Source of the DNA: Methylobacterium sp. UNC378MF
GTDB taxonomy: Bacteria; Pseudomonadota; Alphaproteobacteria; Rhizobiales; Beijerinckiaceae
Length of the DNA: 64,000 nt
Reading direction: 5' to 3'
Assembly (NCBI RefSeq): GCF_900103195.1
Contig: NZ_FMWU01000005.1
Span: forward strand, 202,827-266,826
The notes beneath the pieces are model-generated. The model had not been told where the DNA came from. It searched no databases and saw only the letters and a list, made by a program, of their open reading frames with translations. Of this stretch, positions 42,917 to 51,543 are shown piece after piece. How positions within the stretch are numbered: the stretch's first letter is position 1; each line of letters starts with the position of its first letter. Position numbers and translations under genes: made by a program.

Positions 42917-44245
42917 ATGACCGCAGCCCTGTCGGGTTCACCGGCGGCCGCCGAGGCCGGCGCGGTGACGGAGGACGGAATCGTTCGCAAGGTCGCGTGG
43001 CGGCTCATGCCGCTGATCATGATCTGCTACATGTTCGCGTTCTTCGATCGCATCAACATCAGCTTCGCCAAGTTCCAGCTCCAGAGCGACCTCGGCTTCA
43101 GCAACGTCGCCTACGGGCTCGGCGCGAGCATGTTCGTGGTCGGCTACGTGATCTTCGAGGTGCCCTCGAACCTGTTCCTCTACCGGGTCGGGGCACGGCG
43201 CTGGATCGCCAGGATCATGATCTCCTGGGGCATCGCCACCGCGCTGATGATCTTCATCCGCAGCGAGTGGCACTTCTACGCCCTGCGCTTCCTGATCGGC
43301 GCCATGGAAGCGGGCTTCGCGCCGGGCATCCTCTATTACCTGACCATCTGGTTCCCCGCCTCGCATCGCGGCCGGATCACCTCCTTCATGTTCGTGGCCT
43401 CGGCCTTCTCGGGCATCTTCGGCGCGCCGGTGGCGGGCCTGATCCTCGGCGGCCTCAACGGCCTCGGCGGCCTCGCCGGCTGGCAATGGCTGTTCCTGGC
43501 CGGCGGCCTGCCCTGCCTCGTGCTCGGCGTGCTCGTGCTGACGCGCCTCGACGACCGCATCTCAGATGCGCGCTGGCTGTCGGAGCCCGAGAAGGCGCTC
43601 CTGTCGGGCCGCATCGCCCACCACAACCGCGAGATCGGCGACCACTCGCTGCTCGGGGCGATCAGGCAGCCCGGCTTTCTGATGGTCGGGCTGATCTACT
43701 TCCTGCTCCAGATCGGCTCCTACGGCCTGAACTTCTGGGGGCCGGACCTGATCAAGACAGCGAGCGGCGGCCAAGCGGCCTCGGTGGGCTTCCTCACGGC
43801 GATTCCCTACATCTGCGGGGCGATCAGCATGGTGGTGATCGGGCGCCTCTCCGACGCGTCGGGCGAGAGGCCGAAATTCGTCGCCGGTCTCGCCATCGCG
43901 GCCGCGCTCGGCTTCTTCGGCGCCGGGTTATTCGACAAGCATATCGTGCCGCTGATGGTCGCGCTTGCGCTGCTTGGCGCCGGCATCGTCGCCTCCATCC
44001 CAACCTTCTGGACGCTGCCGGCCAAGCTCGTCACCGGTGTCGGCGCGGCGGGCGGGATCGCGCTGATCAACACGCTGGGCCAGTTCGGCGGCATCGTCAG
44101 CCCGGTCATGGTCGGCTGGGTGAAGGACCTCACCGGCTCGACCACGCCCGCCCTCTACGGCATCGGCGTCCTGTGCCTCGTGGCCGCCGGGCTCGCGCTC
44201 TTTGCCATGCCGGCGAGCCTTCGCCGGAGCGACCGTGCGGCCTGA
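42917..44245 (+). CDS. MFS transporter, anion:cation symporter (ACS) type
   Basis: Twelve-helix transporter of 442 aa. It begins with a cytosolic 27-residue tail, then LMPLIMICYMFAFFDRINIS with the ACS family's DRxN motif in helix 1. RFLIGAMEAGFAPGILYYLT and ASHRGRITSFMF complete the signature. ACS members carry organic anions such as phthalate, tartrate, glucarate and hexuronates. GGAGGA precedes ATG 42917. It lies 363 bp after the CoA-transferase/lyase pair on the same strand, so it may import their substrate, but the intervening repeats leave co-transcription uncertain. Confidence 0.92.
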   Translation: MTAALSGSPAAAEAGAVTEDGIVRKVAWRLMPLIMICYMFAFFDRINISFAKFQLQSDLGFSNVAYGLGASMFVVGYVIFEVPSNLFLYRVGARRWIARIMISWGIATALMIFIRSEWHFYALRFLIGAMEAGFAPGILYYLTIWFPASHRGRITSFMFVASAFSGIFGAPVAGLILGGLNGLGGLAGWQWLFLAGGLPCLVLGVLVLTRLDDRISDARWLSEPEKALLSGRIAHHNREIGDHSLLGAIRQPGFLMVGLIYFLLQIGSYGLNFWGPDLIKTASGGQAASVGFLTAIPYICGAISMVVIGRLSDASGERPKFVAGLAIAAALGFFGAGLFDKHIVPLMVALALLGAGIVASIPTFWTLPAKLVTGVGAAGGIALINTLGQFGGIVSPVMVGWVKDLTGSTTPALYGIGVLCLVAAGLALFAMPASLRRSDRAA

Positions 44246-44274
44246 CCGGGCCCGCCCAGGGCGTCCCGGGTCGA

Positions 44275-44965
44275 CTGACCTACGGGGCGCCCGGAGCTGG
44301 GGCGGATCGAGACGCGGATCACTCAGGTTGGCCTCGACATACGCCTTGGCGCGCTGAACCACGACGTTGCCGTGGATCGATTGGGGCACCTCCCGGGGCC
44401 ATCCGCTCGGCGAGCCCGGCGACGATCAGATCGATGACGATTTCCCGTCATGCGCGCGGCCGCGTTCGCCCCGAGCCGGTCGCGAACGGTCATCAGCTCG
44501 GTGAAAAAGGTTGTCGCCAAGCTCGCGGAGGAGAGATCCGCGCCGACGGTCAGGGCCGTCTAGAGGCGGGCCGGCCCGAGCACGCGCTCCGATCCAGCGG
44601 CTGTCCGTCTCCGTCATCTCCACCAGCGGCTGCCGGTCGACCACGACGAGGTCGCCCGACTGGGTCACCGCCTCGCGGCCGTTCTGCTGGATGACCGAGC
44701 GGCCGGCGCGCTTCAGGACCACGAACAGCGAATCGGGGCCGTCGTGCCTCCGGGCGGTCCGGTGCGTCGCCGCGGTCCGCGTGGCGCCGCGCGCCGCATG
44801 CGTCACGACGAGGGGGCCGATCACCGCCTGTTCCAGCTTGGCGGCGAACGGGCCGTCATGGAGCTACCGAAGCTCCACCGCCATCAGATGATCGGAGATG
44901 ACCTCCCTCCAGCGTCGGAAGCTGTCCGTCGACGGCAGGCCGGCGGTCGAGAACAGGGTCTGCAT
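44275..44965 (-). pseudogene. Decayed AraC-family regulator (FeaR/NphR-like)
   Basis: A broken regulator gene. From ATG 44965 the reading gives MQTLFSTAGLPSTDSFRRWR and an AraC-binding-like start, but codon 34 is a TAG stop (44864-44866). The same frame then continues with recognisable domain sequence (LVVTHAARGATRTAATHRTA, then SLFVVLKRAGRSVIQQNGRE and SGDLVVVDRQPLVEM). After a frameshift and deletion come an FFTELMTVRDRLGANAAARM-like segment and an AraC HTH start (VVVQRAKAYVEANLSDPRLD), where it ends abruptly; the second helix-turn-helix is missing. At least one nonsense and two frame breaks make it non-functional. It is convergent with the MFS gene. Confidence 0.8.
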
Positions 44966-45383
44966 GGTTCGATCCCCGCGCCACCGAGGTGAGGAGGAAG
45001 ACGGGAGGCCGGCCGCGGAACGTCGCCGGGCCCCGCGGATTGTGCGGGACCTTCACCCACACCGGACGACCGTACCGGTCAGCCGTTCCAGACGTGAAGC
45101 TCCGGAGTCGACAGCGCCCGAAGGCGGATTTTGGCGCCGATCTCCGCGGCCGAAAACAGTGAACACATCAGTAACCAAACCGGAGATGGCGCCGGTTGCG
45201 CGGCGGAGCAAGAAACCTCTCGCCGCCAGACAAACCGCGTCCCGCTCATATTGTATATTATCTGCATCCTCAAGGAATGGAGCGAAATCAACTTGAGGTA
45301 GAAATGTCCCGCCGGCTGAACCGTCGCTCGGCTTTCCTCTCCACGAGACCAGTGCGCGCCGGTCTTTCGAAGAGGAGGCCCGC
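44966..45383. other. 418-bp gap with unusually AT-rich patch
   Basis: No supported gene. Bases 45150-45310 are clearly more AT-rich than the rest, with TTGTATATTATCTGC near 45249 that would suit a promoter for the MucR gene downstream. Open frames here have no resemblance to proteins and no Shine-Dalgarno. Confidence 0.5.
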
Positions 45384-45824
45384 ATGGTGGGACGCCCTCC
45401 AACAGTGATGTCTCAGATGGACCAACTTACCGACCACCGTTCAACCTTCATGCTGGAGAAGGTCGGCGCGATCGTCGCAGCCTACGTCTCGCGCAACGCG
45501 ATCGAGGTCACGGCGCTGCCCGCACTGATCGACCAAGTGCACTCGGCCATCGCGGTCCTCCGCTGCGCGCCGTCGGGTCTCGGCCGAGCCGGGCTGAGCG
45601 ACGCGCAGGTCGAGGCCTCGATCCAGGAAACGGGCCTGATCAGCTTCATTGATGGCCGGTCCTACCAAACCCTGAAGCGCCATCTCACCGCGCACGGCCT
45701 CACCCCCGAGCGCTACCGGGCCAAGTACGGCCTGCCGGCCGATTACCCGATGGTCGCCCCGGGCTACGCCGCGCGGCGCTCGGAGATCGCCAGGGCGATC
45801 CAGCTCGGCCACAAGGCGGCCTGA
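45384..45824 (+). CDS. MucR/Ros-family regulator lacking zinc cysteines
   Basis: Transcriptional regulator of 146 aa of the Ros/MucR family, which controls exopolysaccharide, motility and symbiosis genes in alphaproteobacteria. The family core is clear: LPALIDQVHSAIAVL, then SYQTLKRHLTAHGLTPERYR and YGLPADYPMVAPGYAARRSE. In the zinc-finger loop the usual cysteine(s) are absent (GLISFIDG in place of a C-x-x-(C/D) site), as in some Mesorhizobium loti paralogues that bind DNA without zinc. AGGAGG lies 5 nt before ATG 45384. It is three bases ahead of a regulator-like fragment. Confidence 0.9.
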   Translation: MVGRPPTVMSQMDQLTDHRSTFMLEKVGAIVAAYVSRNAIEVTALPALIDQVHSAIAVLRCAPSGLGRAGLSDAQVEASIQETGLISFIDGRSYQTLKRHLTAHGLTPERYRAKYGLPADYPMVAPGYAARRSEIARAIQLGHKAA

Positions 45825-45827
45825 GCG

Positions 45828-46079
45828 ATGAGGCCCGACACCTCCGCGGGCTCGGCCCAGACGCGCAAACCGCCTCCGGGCGCCGCGTGCGCAACCGACG
45901 CCCTGAGCCGCATTGCCGGAATCCTCGACGTGCCGGTCGCGAGCTTCTTCCCGGACGCCGACCGGCCTGACGCGGCCATCACCCAGGCGGCCGACCTGGT
46001 CACCGCCTTCGTGGCGATTGAAAGTTCGGCGGCGCGCCGAACCTGCCTGGCCTTCGTGCGGGCGATGGCAAATTCCTGA
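45828..46079 (+). CDS. Short protein resembling the C-terminal half of XRE-type regulators
   Basis: An 83-aa frame starting 3 bp after the MucR stop. LSRIAGILDVPVASFFPDAD, then LVTAFVAIESSAARRTCLAF, resembles the C-terminal region following the HTH of XRE-family repressors (the segment that ends ...VPVSYFF...). The helix-turn-helix itself is absent. It may be a remnant, or a small partner protein made from the same mRNA as MucR. There is no distinct Shine-Dalgarno of its own beyond the coupling distance. Confidence 0.5.
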   Translation: MRPDTSAGSAQTRKPPPGAACATDALSRIAGILDVPVASFFPDADRPDAAITQAADLVTAFVAIESSAARRTCLAFVRAMANS

Positions 46080-46171
46080 GGCGCCTGGGGGAGCCTCAGG
46101 AAGCCGGAGACCGAGTTGCTTTGTCCGGGGGGACGGAGCGCGGTCTCCGGCCCGAACACGCGGAGCCCGCG

Positions 46172-47800
46172 TCAGAAGACCTGGCGCAGGAGGAAGAACA
46201 ACACGGCCGCGAGGGTGATCGCCGCCGGCAGGGTCAGGATCCAGGCGAGCGCCATGTTGCGCACGGTGGCCATCTGCAGGCCCGATCCATTGGCCGCCAT
46301 CGTGCCGGCGACGCCCGATGACAGGATATGGGTGGTCGAGACCGGCAGGCCGTAGAGTTCGGCCAGCCCGATCGTACCGGCGGCGACGATCTCGGCGGAG
46401 GCGCCCTGCGCGTAGGTCAGGTGGGTCTTGCCGATCTTCTCGCCCACGGTGACGACGATGCGCTTCCATCCGACCATGGTGCCGAGACCCAGCGCCAGGG
46501 CGACGCAGACCTTCACCCAGCCCGGGATGTAGCGCGTGCCGTCGTTGAGCAGGCCCGTGTAGCGCTTCAGGTCCGCCTTCTCGGCCTCCGAGAAATCGGC
46601 TCCGGTGCTCGGCAGCAGGCGCACTGCGTCGGCGGCGAGATACATGTCGCTGCGGAGGTTCTGGGTCTGGGCGGCCGGCACCGTGCGGATCGCGCCGTAA
46701 TTCTTCACGCTGGCGGCGATGTCGTCCGAGAGCGCCGCCAGCGCCGCGTAGACGGGTGGCGCGTTCAGGACCTTGGTCTTGAGCGCCTCGGTCACCGTTC
46801 GGCGCGCGGCGGCGGCGTCCGGCACCGCTGCGCCCGGCGCTCGGGCGGAGAACACCCCGCTCGCCGCCGTCGAGGCCTGCACGAAGGCGGGCGTCGTGTC
46901 GTCCGCCATGGTGCGGTTGAGGGCGTAGGCCGTGGGGGCGGCGCCGATCAGGATCAGCATGATCAGGCCCATGCCCTTCTGCCCGTCATTGCCGCCGTGG
47001 AAGAACGAGACCAGCGTGCAGGTGAGGATCAGCAGGCCGCGGATCCAGAGGGGCGGCGGCGCCTCGCCCTTAGGCGCCTCGTAGAGGTCCTTGCGGCGCA
47101 CGGCGAATTTCAGGGCGAGCAGCAGCAGCGCCGCCAGCACGAAGCCGCAGACCGGCGAGAACAGAAGCGCCTTGAAGACGTTGAGCGCCTGGTTCCAGTC
47201 GACGCCCGCGGTGCCGTCGCCGCCGTTCATCAGCTGGTTGGCGAGGCCGACGCCGAGCACCGAGCCGATCAGCGCGTGGGACGACGAGTTCGGCAGCCCG
47301 AAGGCCCAGGTCCCGAGGTTCCACAGGATCGCCGCCAACAGGAGCGCGAAGATCATCGCGTAGCCCGCATGCGAGCCGACGTTGAGGATCAGCTCGACCG
47401 GCAGCAGAGTCACGATCGCGTAGGCCACGGCGCCCGAGGACAGCATCACGCCGAGGAAGTTGAAGACGCCCGACCAGATCACCGCGACGAGCGGCGGCAG
47501 CGAGTGGGTGTAGATCACCGTCGCGACCGCGTTGGCGGTGTCGTGGAAGCCGTTCACGAATTCGAAGGCGAGGGCGATCAGCAGGGCAAGGCCGAGCAGC
47601 GCGAAGGCGCCGTAGGCCAGGGGCGCCTCCCCGACCGCGTTCATGTCCGCGACGAGGCTCACCACCGCGTAGCCGAGACCCGTCACCAGGACGAGGAGGA
47701 ACGCGACCACCCCGCCGAGATGCGTCCCGTGGTCGAGGCGGGGGCCGCCCGCCGGCCGATCTCCCACCGCCCCCGACGGCATCACGGCGGAATCGGACAT
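46172..47800 (-). CDS. pit: Inorganic phosphate transporter, PiT family
   Basis: Low-affinity proton- or metal-phosphate symporter of 542 aa. Both halves carry the duplicated PiT signature: EFVNGFHDTANAVATVIYTH (about residue 73) and SFFHGGNDGQKGMG (about 265). A GLPNSSSHALIGSVLGVGLA segment and a C-terminal GLPVSTTHILSSGVAGTMAA match. A hydrophilic ~130-residue loop between helices, rich in Ala/Thr (residues 310-440), is a normal insertion. ATG 47800 has GAGGGT upstream. A PHO-box-like element and a -10 lie about 40-70 bp upstream (see separate entry), suggesting control by PhoB. Confidence 0.93.
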   Translation of the reverse strand: MSDSAVMPSGAVGDRPAGGPRLDHGTHLGGVVAFLLVLVTGLGYAVVSLVADMNAVGEAPLAYGAFALLGLALLIALAFEFVNGFHDTANAVATVIYTHSLPPLVAVIWSGVFNFLGVMLSSGAVAYAIVTLLPVELILNVGSHAGYAMIFALLLAAILWNLGTWAFGLPNSSSHALIGSVLGVGLANQLMNGGDGTAGVDWNQALNVFKALLFSPVCGFVLAALLLLALKFAVRRKDLYEAPKGEAPPPLWIRGLLILTCTLVSFFHGGNDGQKGMGLIMLILIGAAPTAYALNRTMADDTTPAFVQASTAASGVFSARAPGAAVPDAAAARRTVTEALKTKVLNAPPVYAALAALSDDIAASVKNYGAIRTVPAAQTQNLRSDMYLAADAVRLLPSTGADFSEAEKADLKRYTGLLNDGTRYIPGWVKVCVALALGLGTMVGWKRIVVTVGEKIGKTHLTYAQGASAEIVAAGTIGLAELYGLPVSTTHILSSGVAGTMAANGSGLQMATVRNMALAWILTLPAAITLAAVLFFLLRQVF

Positions 47801-47836
47801 GTACCCTCGCGGAATTTTTCGTGGTGGTGAGCCGGG

Positions 47837-47868
47837 ATTAAAATGGAGCGGTGACGGTTGGGTGACGG
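47837..47868 (-). promoter_or_regulatory. Candidate PHO box and -10 of pit
   Basis: On the minus strand two 7-mers CCGTCAC separated by CCAA (47868-47851) give the 7-4-7 (11-bp period) layout of PhoB sites (consensus CTGTCAT-N4-CTGTCAT, 5 of 7 in each half). A -10-like TTTAAT follows 8 nt downstream (47842-47837). The match in pattern and position is good, but binding has not been shown. Confidence 0.6.
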
Positions 47869-48010
47869 GCGAAGGCAGGGCCGCGACGGACCCTGACGCC
47901 CCGCGTCGGCGACCCGGCCCGAGAGCGCCGGGCGGCGGCGCTGTCACACGCCTGACGCGGTCTGGCCGCTAGCGGACCGGACCGCTCGCCCGATCGCACG
48001 AGGGATCCGC

Positions 48011-49159
48011 ATGATTGACGCCACGGTGCCGGCCCTGTCCCTCGGCGCGCTCCTGGCCCTCGTCCAGATCGGCAGCATCGCCGTGGCAGGCGGGCGCCTC
48101 GGGCGGACTCACGGGCCGTCGCGGTTTCCGGACGGCGCGCCCGTCTCCCTGGTCCGTCCGCTGCGCGGCGTCGAGGCCTACAGCGAGGAGATGCTCGTTC
48201 GCAGCTTCCGCCTCGACTACCCCTCCTACGAGCTGATCTTCTGCGTCGCCGACCCCGCGGACCCGATCGTCCCGATGGTGGAGCGCCTGATCGAGGCCCA
48301 CCCGCACGTGCCCGCCCGCCTGATCCTCGGCGACGAGCGCGTCAGCGCGAACCCGAAGCTCAACAACTGCCTGCGTGGCTGGCGTGCCGCCGCCCACGAC
48401 TGGGTGGTGCTCGCCGATTCCAACGTGGCCATGCCGCCGGACTACCTCCAGCGGCTCCAGGCCGCGTGGCGGGACGACACCGGCCTCGTCTGCTCCACCC
48501 CGGCCGGCGCCCGCCCGGGCAGCTTCATGGCGGAGGTGGAGTGCGCCTTCCTCAATACCCTGCAGGCCCGCTGGCAATACGCCGCCGAGGCCTTCGGGCT
48601 GGGCTTCGCGCAGGGCAAGAGCATGCTCTGGCACAAGCCCTTCCTGGAGGCGCAGGGCGGGCTCCAGGCGCTCGCGGCCGAGATCGCCGAGGACGCGGCC
48701 GCCACCAAGCTCGTCCGCGCCGCCGGCCGGCGCGTCCACCTCGTGGCGAGCCCGTTCGAGCAGCCGCTCGGCCCGCGCGGCTTCCGGGAGGTCTGGGCGC
48801 GGCAGCTGCGCTGGGCGCGGCTGCGCCGCGTGACCTTCCCGCTGTTCTTCGCCCCCGAGATCGGCAGCGGCGTCCTGCTGCCGGCGCTCCTCGTCGCCCT
48901 CTGGGCCGGCAGCCTCGCGGGCCTCGCGGGCGCTGCCGGACTCGCCGCCCTGTGCTATGCCGCCGAGCACCGGCTCGCTCTCCGCGCGGGCTGGCACCGT
49001 TCGCCCCGCATGCTGGCGGCCTTCCTGGCGCGCGACGTCCTGATCCCGGCGATCTGGGTCGGCGCCTGGATGCGGAGCGCCATCGTGTGGCGGGGCAACG
49101 CCATGGACGTGCGCCCGCGGCGGGCCGCCGACGCGCGCTCCTACGCGCCGACGGCCTGA
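48011..49159 (+). CDS. GT21-type glycosyltransferase (ceramide glucosyltransferase/HpnI/Pgt-like)
   Basis: Membrane-associated GT-A glycosyltransferase of 382 aa. It has an N-terminal membrane segment, VSLVRPLRGVEAYSEEML, the first Asp in VLADSNVAMP, a second acidic site in EDAAATKLVR and the processivity-type motif RQLRWARLRR (Q-x-x-R-W). A C-terminal membrane part includes GSGVLLPALLVALWAGSLAG. Related enzymes include ceramide glucosyltransferases, HpnI and the phosphate-starvation glycolipid synthases (Pgt) of rhizobia. No hopanoid gene is near, but the gene heads the phosphonate cluster and follows pit, so I favour a glycolipid role under phosphate limitation. GAGGGA lies upstream of ATG 48011. 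Confidence 0.75.
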   Translation: MIDATVPALSLGALLALVQIGSIAVAGGRLGRTHGPSRFPDGAPVSLVRPLRGVEAYSEEMLVRSFRLDYPSYELIFCVADPADPIVPMVERLIEAHPHVPARLILGDERVSANPKLNNCLRGWRAAAHDWVVLADSNVAMPPDYLQRLQAAWRDDTGLVCSTPAGARPGSFMAEVECAFLNTLQARWQYAAEAFGLGFAQGKSMLWHKPFLEAQGGLQALAAEIAEDAAATKLVRAAGRRVHLVASPFEQPLGPRGFREVWARQLRWARLRRVTFPLFFAPEIGSGVLLPALLVALWAGSLAGLAGAAGLAALCYAAEHRLALRAGWHRSPRMLAAFLARDVLIPAIWVGAWMRSAIVWRGNAMDVRPRRAADARSYAPTA

Positions 49160-49184
49160 CCGCCCGACGATCGGAGGCCCTGAC

Positions 49185-49871
49185 GTGTCGCGCCGCTACG
49201 CCCTCTACTGGCTGCCCGCCCCGGGCTCCCGCCTCGAGGCCTTCGGCCGGGCGATCCTCGGCACCGACAACGTGACCGGGACGCCGGTGCCGCATCCGGA
49301 GGGGCTCGGCGATCTCGCACCCGTCACGGCGGGCGCGCGGGTCTACGGGTTCCACGCCACCCTCAAGGCGCCGCTGCGCCTCGCCCCGGGCACCGGGGAG
49401 GCCGACCTCGTGGCCGCCACCCGCGCCCTCGCGGCCGCGCACCCGCCGGTGGCGGTGGGGCCGCTCCGGGTCGCCGCCCTCGGGCCGTTCCTCGCCCTGG
49501 TGCCGGAGGCCCCGCCGCCGGAGCTCGGGCTCCTCGCCGCCGAGTGCGTCGCCGCCCTCGACCCGTTCCGGGCGCCGCTCACGGAGGCCGAGCGCGCCAA
49601 GCGCCGGCCGGAGCGCCTCGACCCGCGCGGCCGCGCGCTCCTCGACCGCTGGGGCTACCCCTACGTGTTCGAGGCCTTCCGCTTCCACATGACCCTGACC
49701 GACGCCCTGCCGGAGGCGGATCGCGACCTCTGGCACCGGCGCCTGTCGGAGGCCTACGCCGCCGTGGGACCGGAGCCCCTGCGGATCGACGCCGTCAGCC
49801 TCCTCACCCAGGACGGGCCGGGGCCGTTCCGGCTCCTGGCGCGCCTGCCCTTCGGAGATGCCCGTGGTTGA
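49185..49871 (+). CDS. DUF1045 phosphonate-locus protein, 2H phosphoesterase fold
   Basis: Protein of 228 aa of the DUF1045 family, which is found in phosphonate clusters. It has the two H-x-T motifs that define the 2H (LigT-like) phosphoesterase superfamily: [11 protein letters not shown] near residue 55 and [11 protein letters not shown] near residue 168. Such enzymes cleave 2',3'- or similar cyclic phosphodiesters. Start GTG 49185 has GGAGG 8 nt upstream, 25 bp after the GT21 gene. The stop overlaps the next gene by 14 bp. Because phnP is missing, it may hydrolyse the cyclic ribose phosphate made by the C-P lyase; this is an inference. Confidence 0.85.
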   Translation: MSRRYALYWLPAPGSRLEAFGRAILGTDNVTGTPVPHPEGLGDLAPVTAGARVYGFHATLKAPLRLAPGTGEADLVAATRALAAAHPPVAVGPLRVAALGPFLALVPEAPPPELGLLAAECVAALDPFRAPLTEAERAKRRPERLDPRGRALLDRWGYPYVFEAFRFHMTLTDALPEADRDLWHRRLSEAYAAVGPEPLRIDAVSLLTQDGPGPFRLLARLPFGDARG

Positions 49872-50484
49872 CCGCCCCCTCGGCCTCGAACCCGCGCTCG
49901 ATCCGAGCGCCCGGGTCGTCGACAGCCGCCTCGGCCGCTACACCGAGGTCGGCGCTCGCACCCGCCTGACCGAGACAATCCTCGACGACTATTCCTACAT
50001 CGGTCAGGACGGCGAGGTGATCTACACCGCGATCGGCAAGTTCTGCTCGATCGCCGCCAGCGTCCGGATCAACCCCGGCAACCACCCGATGGAGCGCGCT
50101 GCGCAGGCGCATTTCACCTATCGGGCGCGCGCCTACTGGCCCGAGGAGGCGGACGAGCCGGCCTTCTTCGACCGGCGCCGGGCGAGTCCGGTGGCGATCG
50201 GCCACGATGTCTGGATCGGCCACGGCGTGGTCGTCCTGCCCGGGCGCACCATCGGCACCGGCGCGGTGGTGGGGGCGGGCGCCATCGTCACCCGCGACGT
50301 CGAACCCTACACGATCGTCGTCGGCAATCCCGCCAGGCCGGTCCGGCGCCGCTTTCCCGAGGCGATCGCCGCGCGCCTGACGCGCCTCGCCTGGTGGGAC
50401 TGGGACCACGAGCGGCTGCGTCGGGCGCTGCCGGATTTCTGCGGCCTGCCCATCGAAGCATTCCTGGAGCGATACGAAGATTAA
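49858..50484 (+). CDS. Phosphonate-cluster hexapeptide transferase (DapH/GlmU-like)
   Basis: Left-handed beta-helix acyltransferase of 208 aa of the type restricted to phn operons. The repeat-rich parts are [20 protein letters not shown], then [20 protein letters not shown] and [20 protein letters not shown], ending [13 protein letters not shown]. The central 40 residues ([20 protein letters not shown]) form an external loop like that of chloramphenicol acetyltransferases. Its acceptor is unknown; acylation of an aminophosphonate or a related intermediate is possible by analogy with PhnO. The start overlaps the DUF1045 gene. Confidence 0.85.
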   Translation: MPVVDRPLGLEPALDPSARVVDSRLGRYTEVGARTRLTETILDDYSYIGQDGEVIYTAIGKFCSIAASVRINPGNHPMERAAQAHFTYRARAYWPEEADEPAFFDRRRASPVAIGHDVWIGHGVVVLPGRTIGTGAVVGAGAIVTRDVEPYTIVVGNPARPVRRRFPEAIAARLTRLAWWDWDHERLRRALPDFCGLPIEAFLERYED

Positions 50485-50537
50485 GTCGGCTATCGAAAAA
50501 CGGAAATGTTGCGCCGGCAAATATAATTGTCCGTAAT

Positions 50538-50555
50538 ACGTCATCCAATCGTCGT
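50538..50555 (+). promoter_or_regulatory. Candidate PHO box upstream of phnC
   Basis: ACGTCAT-CCAA-TCGTCGT, the same 7-4-7 layout and CCAA spacer as the element in front of pit. It lies 43 bp before the phnC ATG inside an AT-rich gap (50485-50598) that also contains TATAAT at 50522. Halves match the PhoB consensus at 5 and 4 of 7 positions. Confidence 0.45.
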
Positions 50556-50598
50556 GAAACCGGCGTTTACGTGCGCCCATTCCGCGGCGGATGGTTGC

Positions 50599-51447
50599 AT
50601 GCTGGTTATCGAGGATCTCACGCGCCGGTACGGCGAACGGCGCGCCGTCGACGGCGTGTCGCTCCGGATCGAGCCCGGCAGCTTCGTCGGGGTGATCGGC
50701 AGGTCGGGCGCCGGCAAGTCGACCTTGCTGCGCCTCATCAACCGGCTGGCGGATCCGAGTTCGGGGCGCATCCTCCACGAGGGCCGTGAGATCACGACCC
50801 TGCGGGGACGCCCGCTGCGCGAGTGGCGCACCCGCTGCGCCATGATCTTCCAGCAGTTCAACCTCGTCGGCCGGCTCGACGTCATGACCAACGTGCTGAT
50901 GGGCCGGCTCAGCCACGTGCCGAGCTACCGCTCCCTGCTCCGGCAATGGTCCGCCGAGGACCGGGCCATGGCCCTCGCCGCCCTGGAAAGCTTCGACATG
51001 GGCGAGTTCGCCGGCCAGCGGGCCGACGGCCTGTCGGGCGGGCAGCAGCAGCGCGTCGCCATCGCCCGCGCCCTCGTGCAGGAGCCCGAGATCCTGCTCG
51101 CCGACGAGCCGGTCGCCTCGCTCGACCCGCGCAACACCCGCCTCGTGATGGACGCGCTCGCCGAGGTGAACCGGCGCTACGGCATCACGGTGCTGTGCAA
51201 CCTGCACTCCCTCGACCTCGCCCGCGCCTACTGCGACCGCCTCGTCGGCCTCGCGGCCGGACGGGTCGTGTTCGAGGGCGGCCCCTTCGACCTGACCGAG
51301 GACGTGGCGCGCCGGCTCTACGGCCTGGAGGCCGGCGAGGTGCTGGACGATTCCGCGCAGCGCGAGGCGGAGCAGCGGGCCGCGATGCCGGGCCGGCCCG
51401 GTCTCATGCCGGCGCGGCCGGTCCGCGAGGCCGCCCTCGGCGCCTGA
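50599..51447 (+). CDS. phnC: Phosphonate ABC transporter ATP-binding protein
   Basis: ATPase subunit of the phosphonate importer, 282 aa. Walker [17 protein letters not shown] is at residues ~34-50. [20 protein letters not shown] is the PhnC-type Q-loop region. The ABC signature is [18 protein letters not shown] with Walker [13 protein letters not shown]. The H-loop is NLHSLDLA. A 30-residue C-terminal tail is Ala/Pro-rich. ATG 50599 begins directly at the conserved [12 protein letters not shown]; the upstream open frame has no homology. First gene of phnCDEE. Confidence 0.95.
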   Translation: MLVIEDLTRRYGERRAVDGVSLRIEPGSFVGVIGRSGAGKSTLLRLINRLADPSSGRILHEGREITTLRGRPLREWRTRCAMIFQQFNLVGRLDVMTNVLMGRLSHVPSYRSLLRQWSAEDRAMALAALESFDMGEFAGQRADGLSGGQQQRVAIARALVQEPEILLADEPVASLDPRNTRLVMDALAEVNRRYGITVLCNLHSLDLARAYCDRLVGLAAGRVVFEGGPFDLTEDVARRLYGLEAGEVLDDSAQREAEQRAAMPGRPGLMPARPVREAALGA

Positions 51448-51543
51448 TCCGGGCCCCGGGCCGCAACACCACCACACGGGAAACGCCCGACCGGCCTGCG
51501 GCCGGCCGAACTCCCGCCCTACGCCGACATGAAGGACGACACG

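Noticed and set aside
44246..45383. Several 60-130-codon open frames on both strands
   Set aside because: They break at random points and only the AraC-like pieces resemble protein; treated as a pseudogene plus an empty region.
47941..49159. Calling the GT21 gene hpnI (hopanoid glucosamine transferase)
   Set aside because: No hpnJ/hpnK or other hopanoid gene is near, and the context is phosphorus metabolism. Left as GT21-type.
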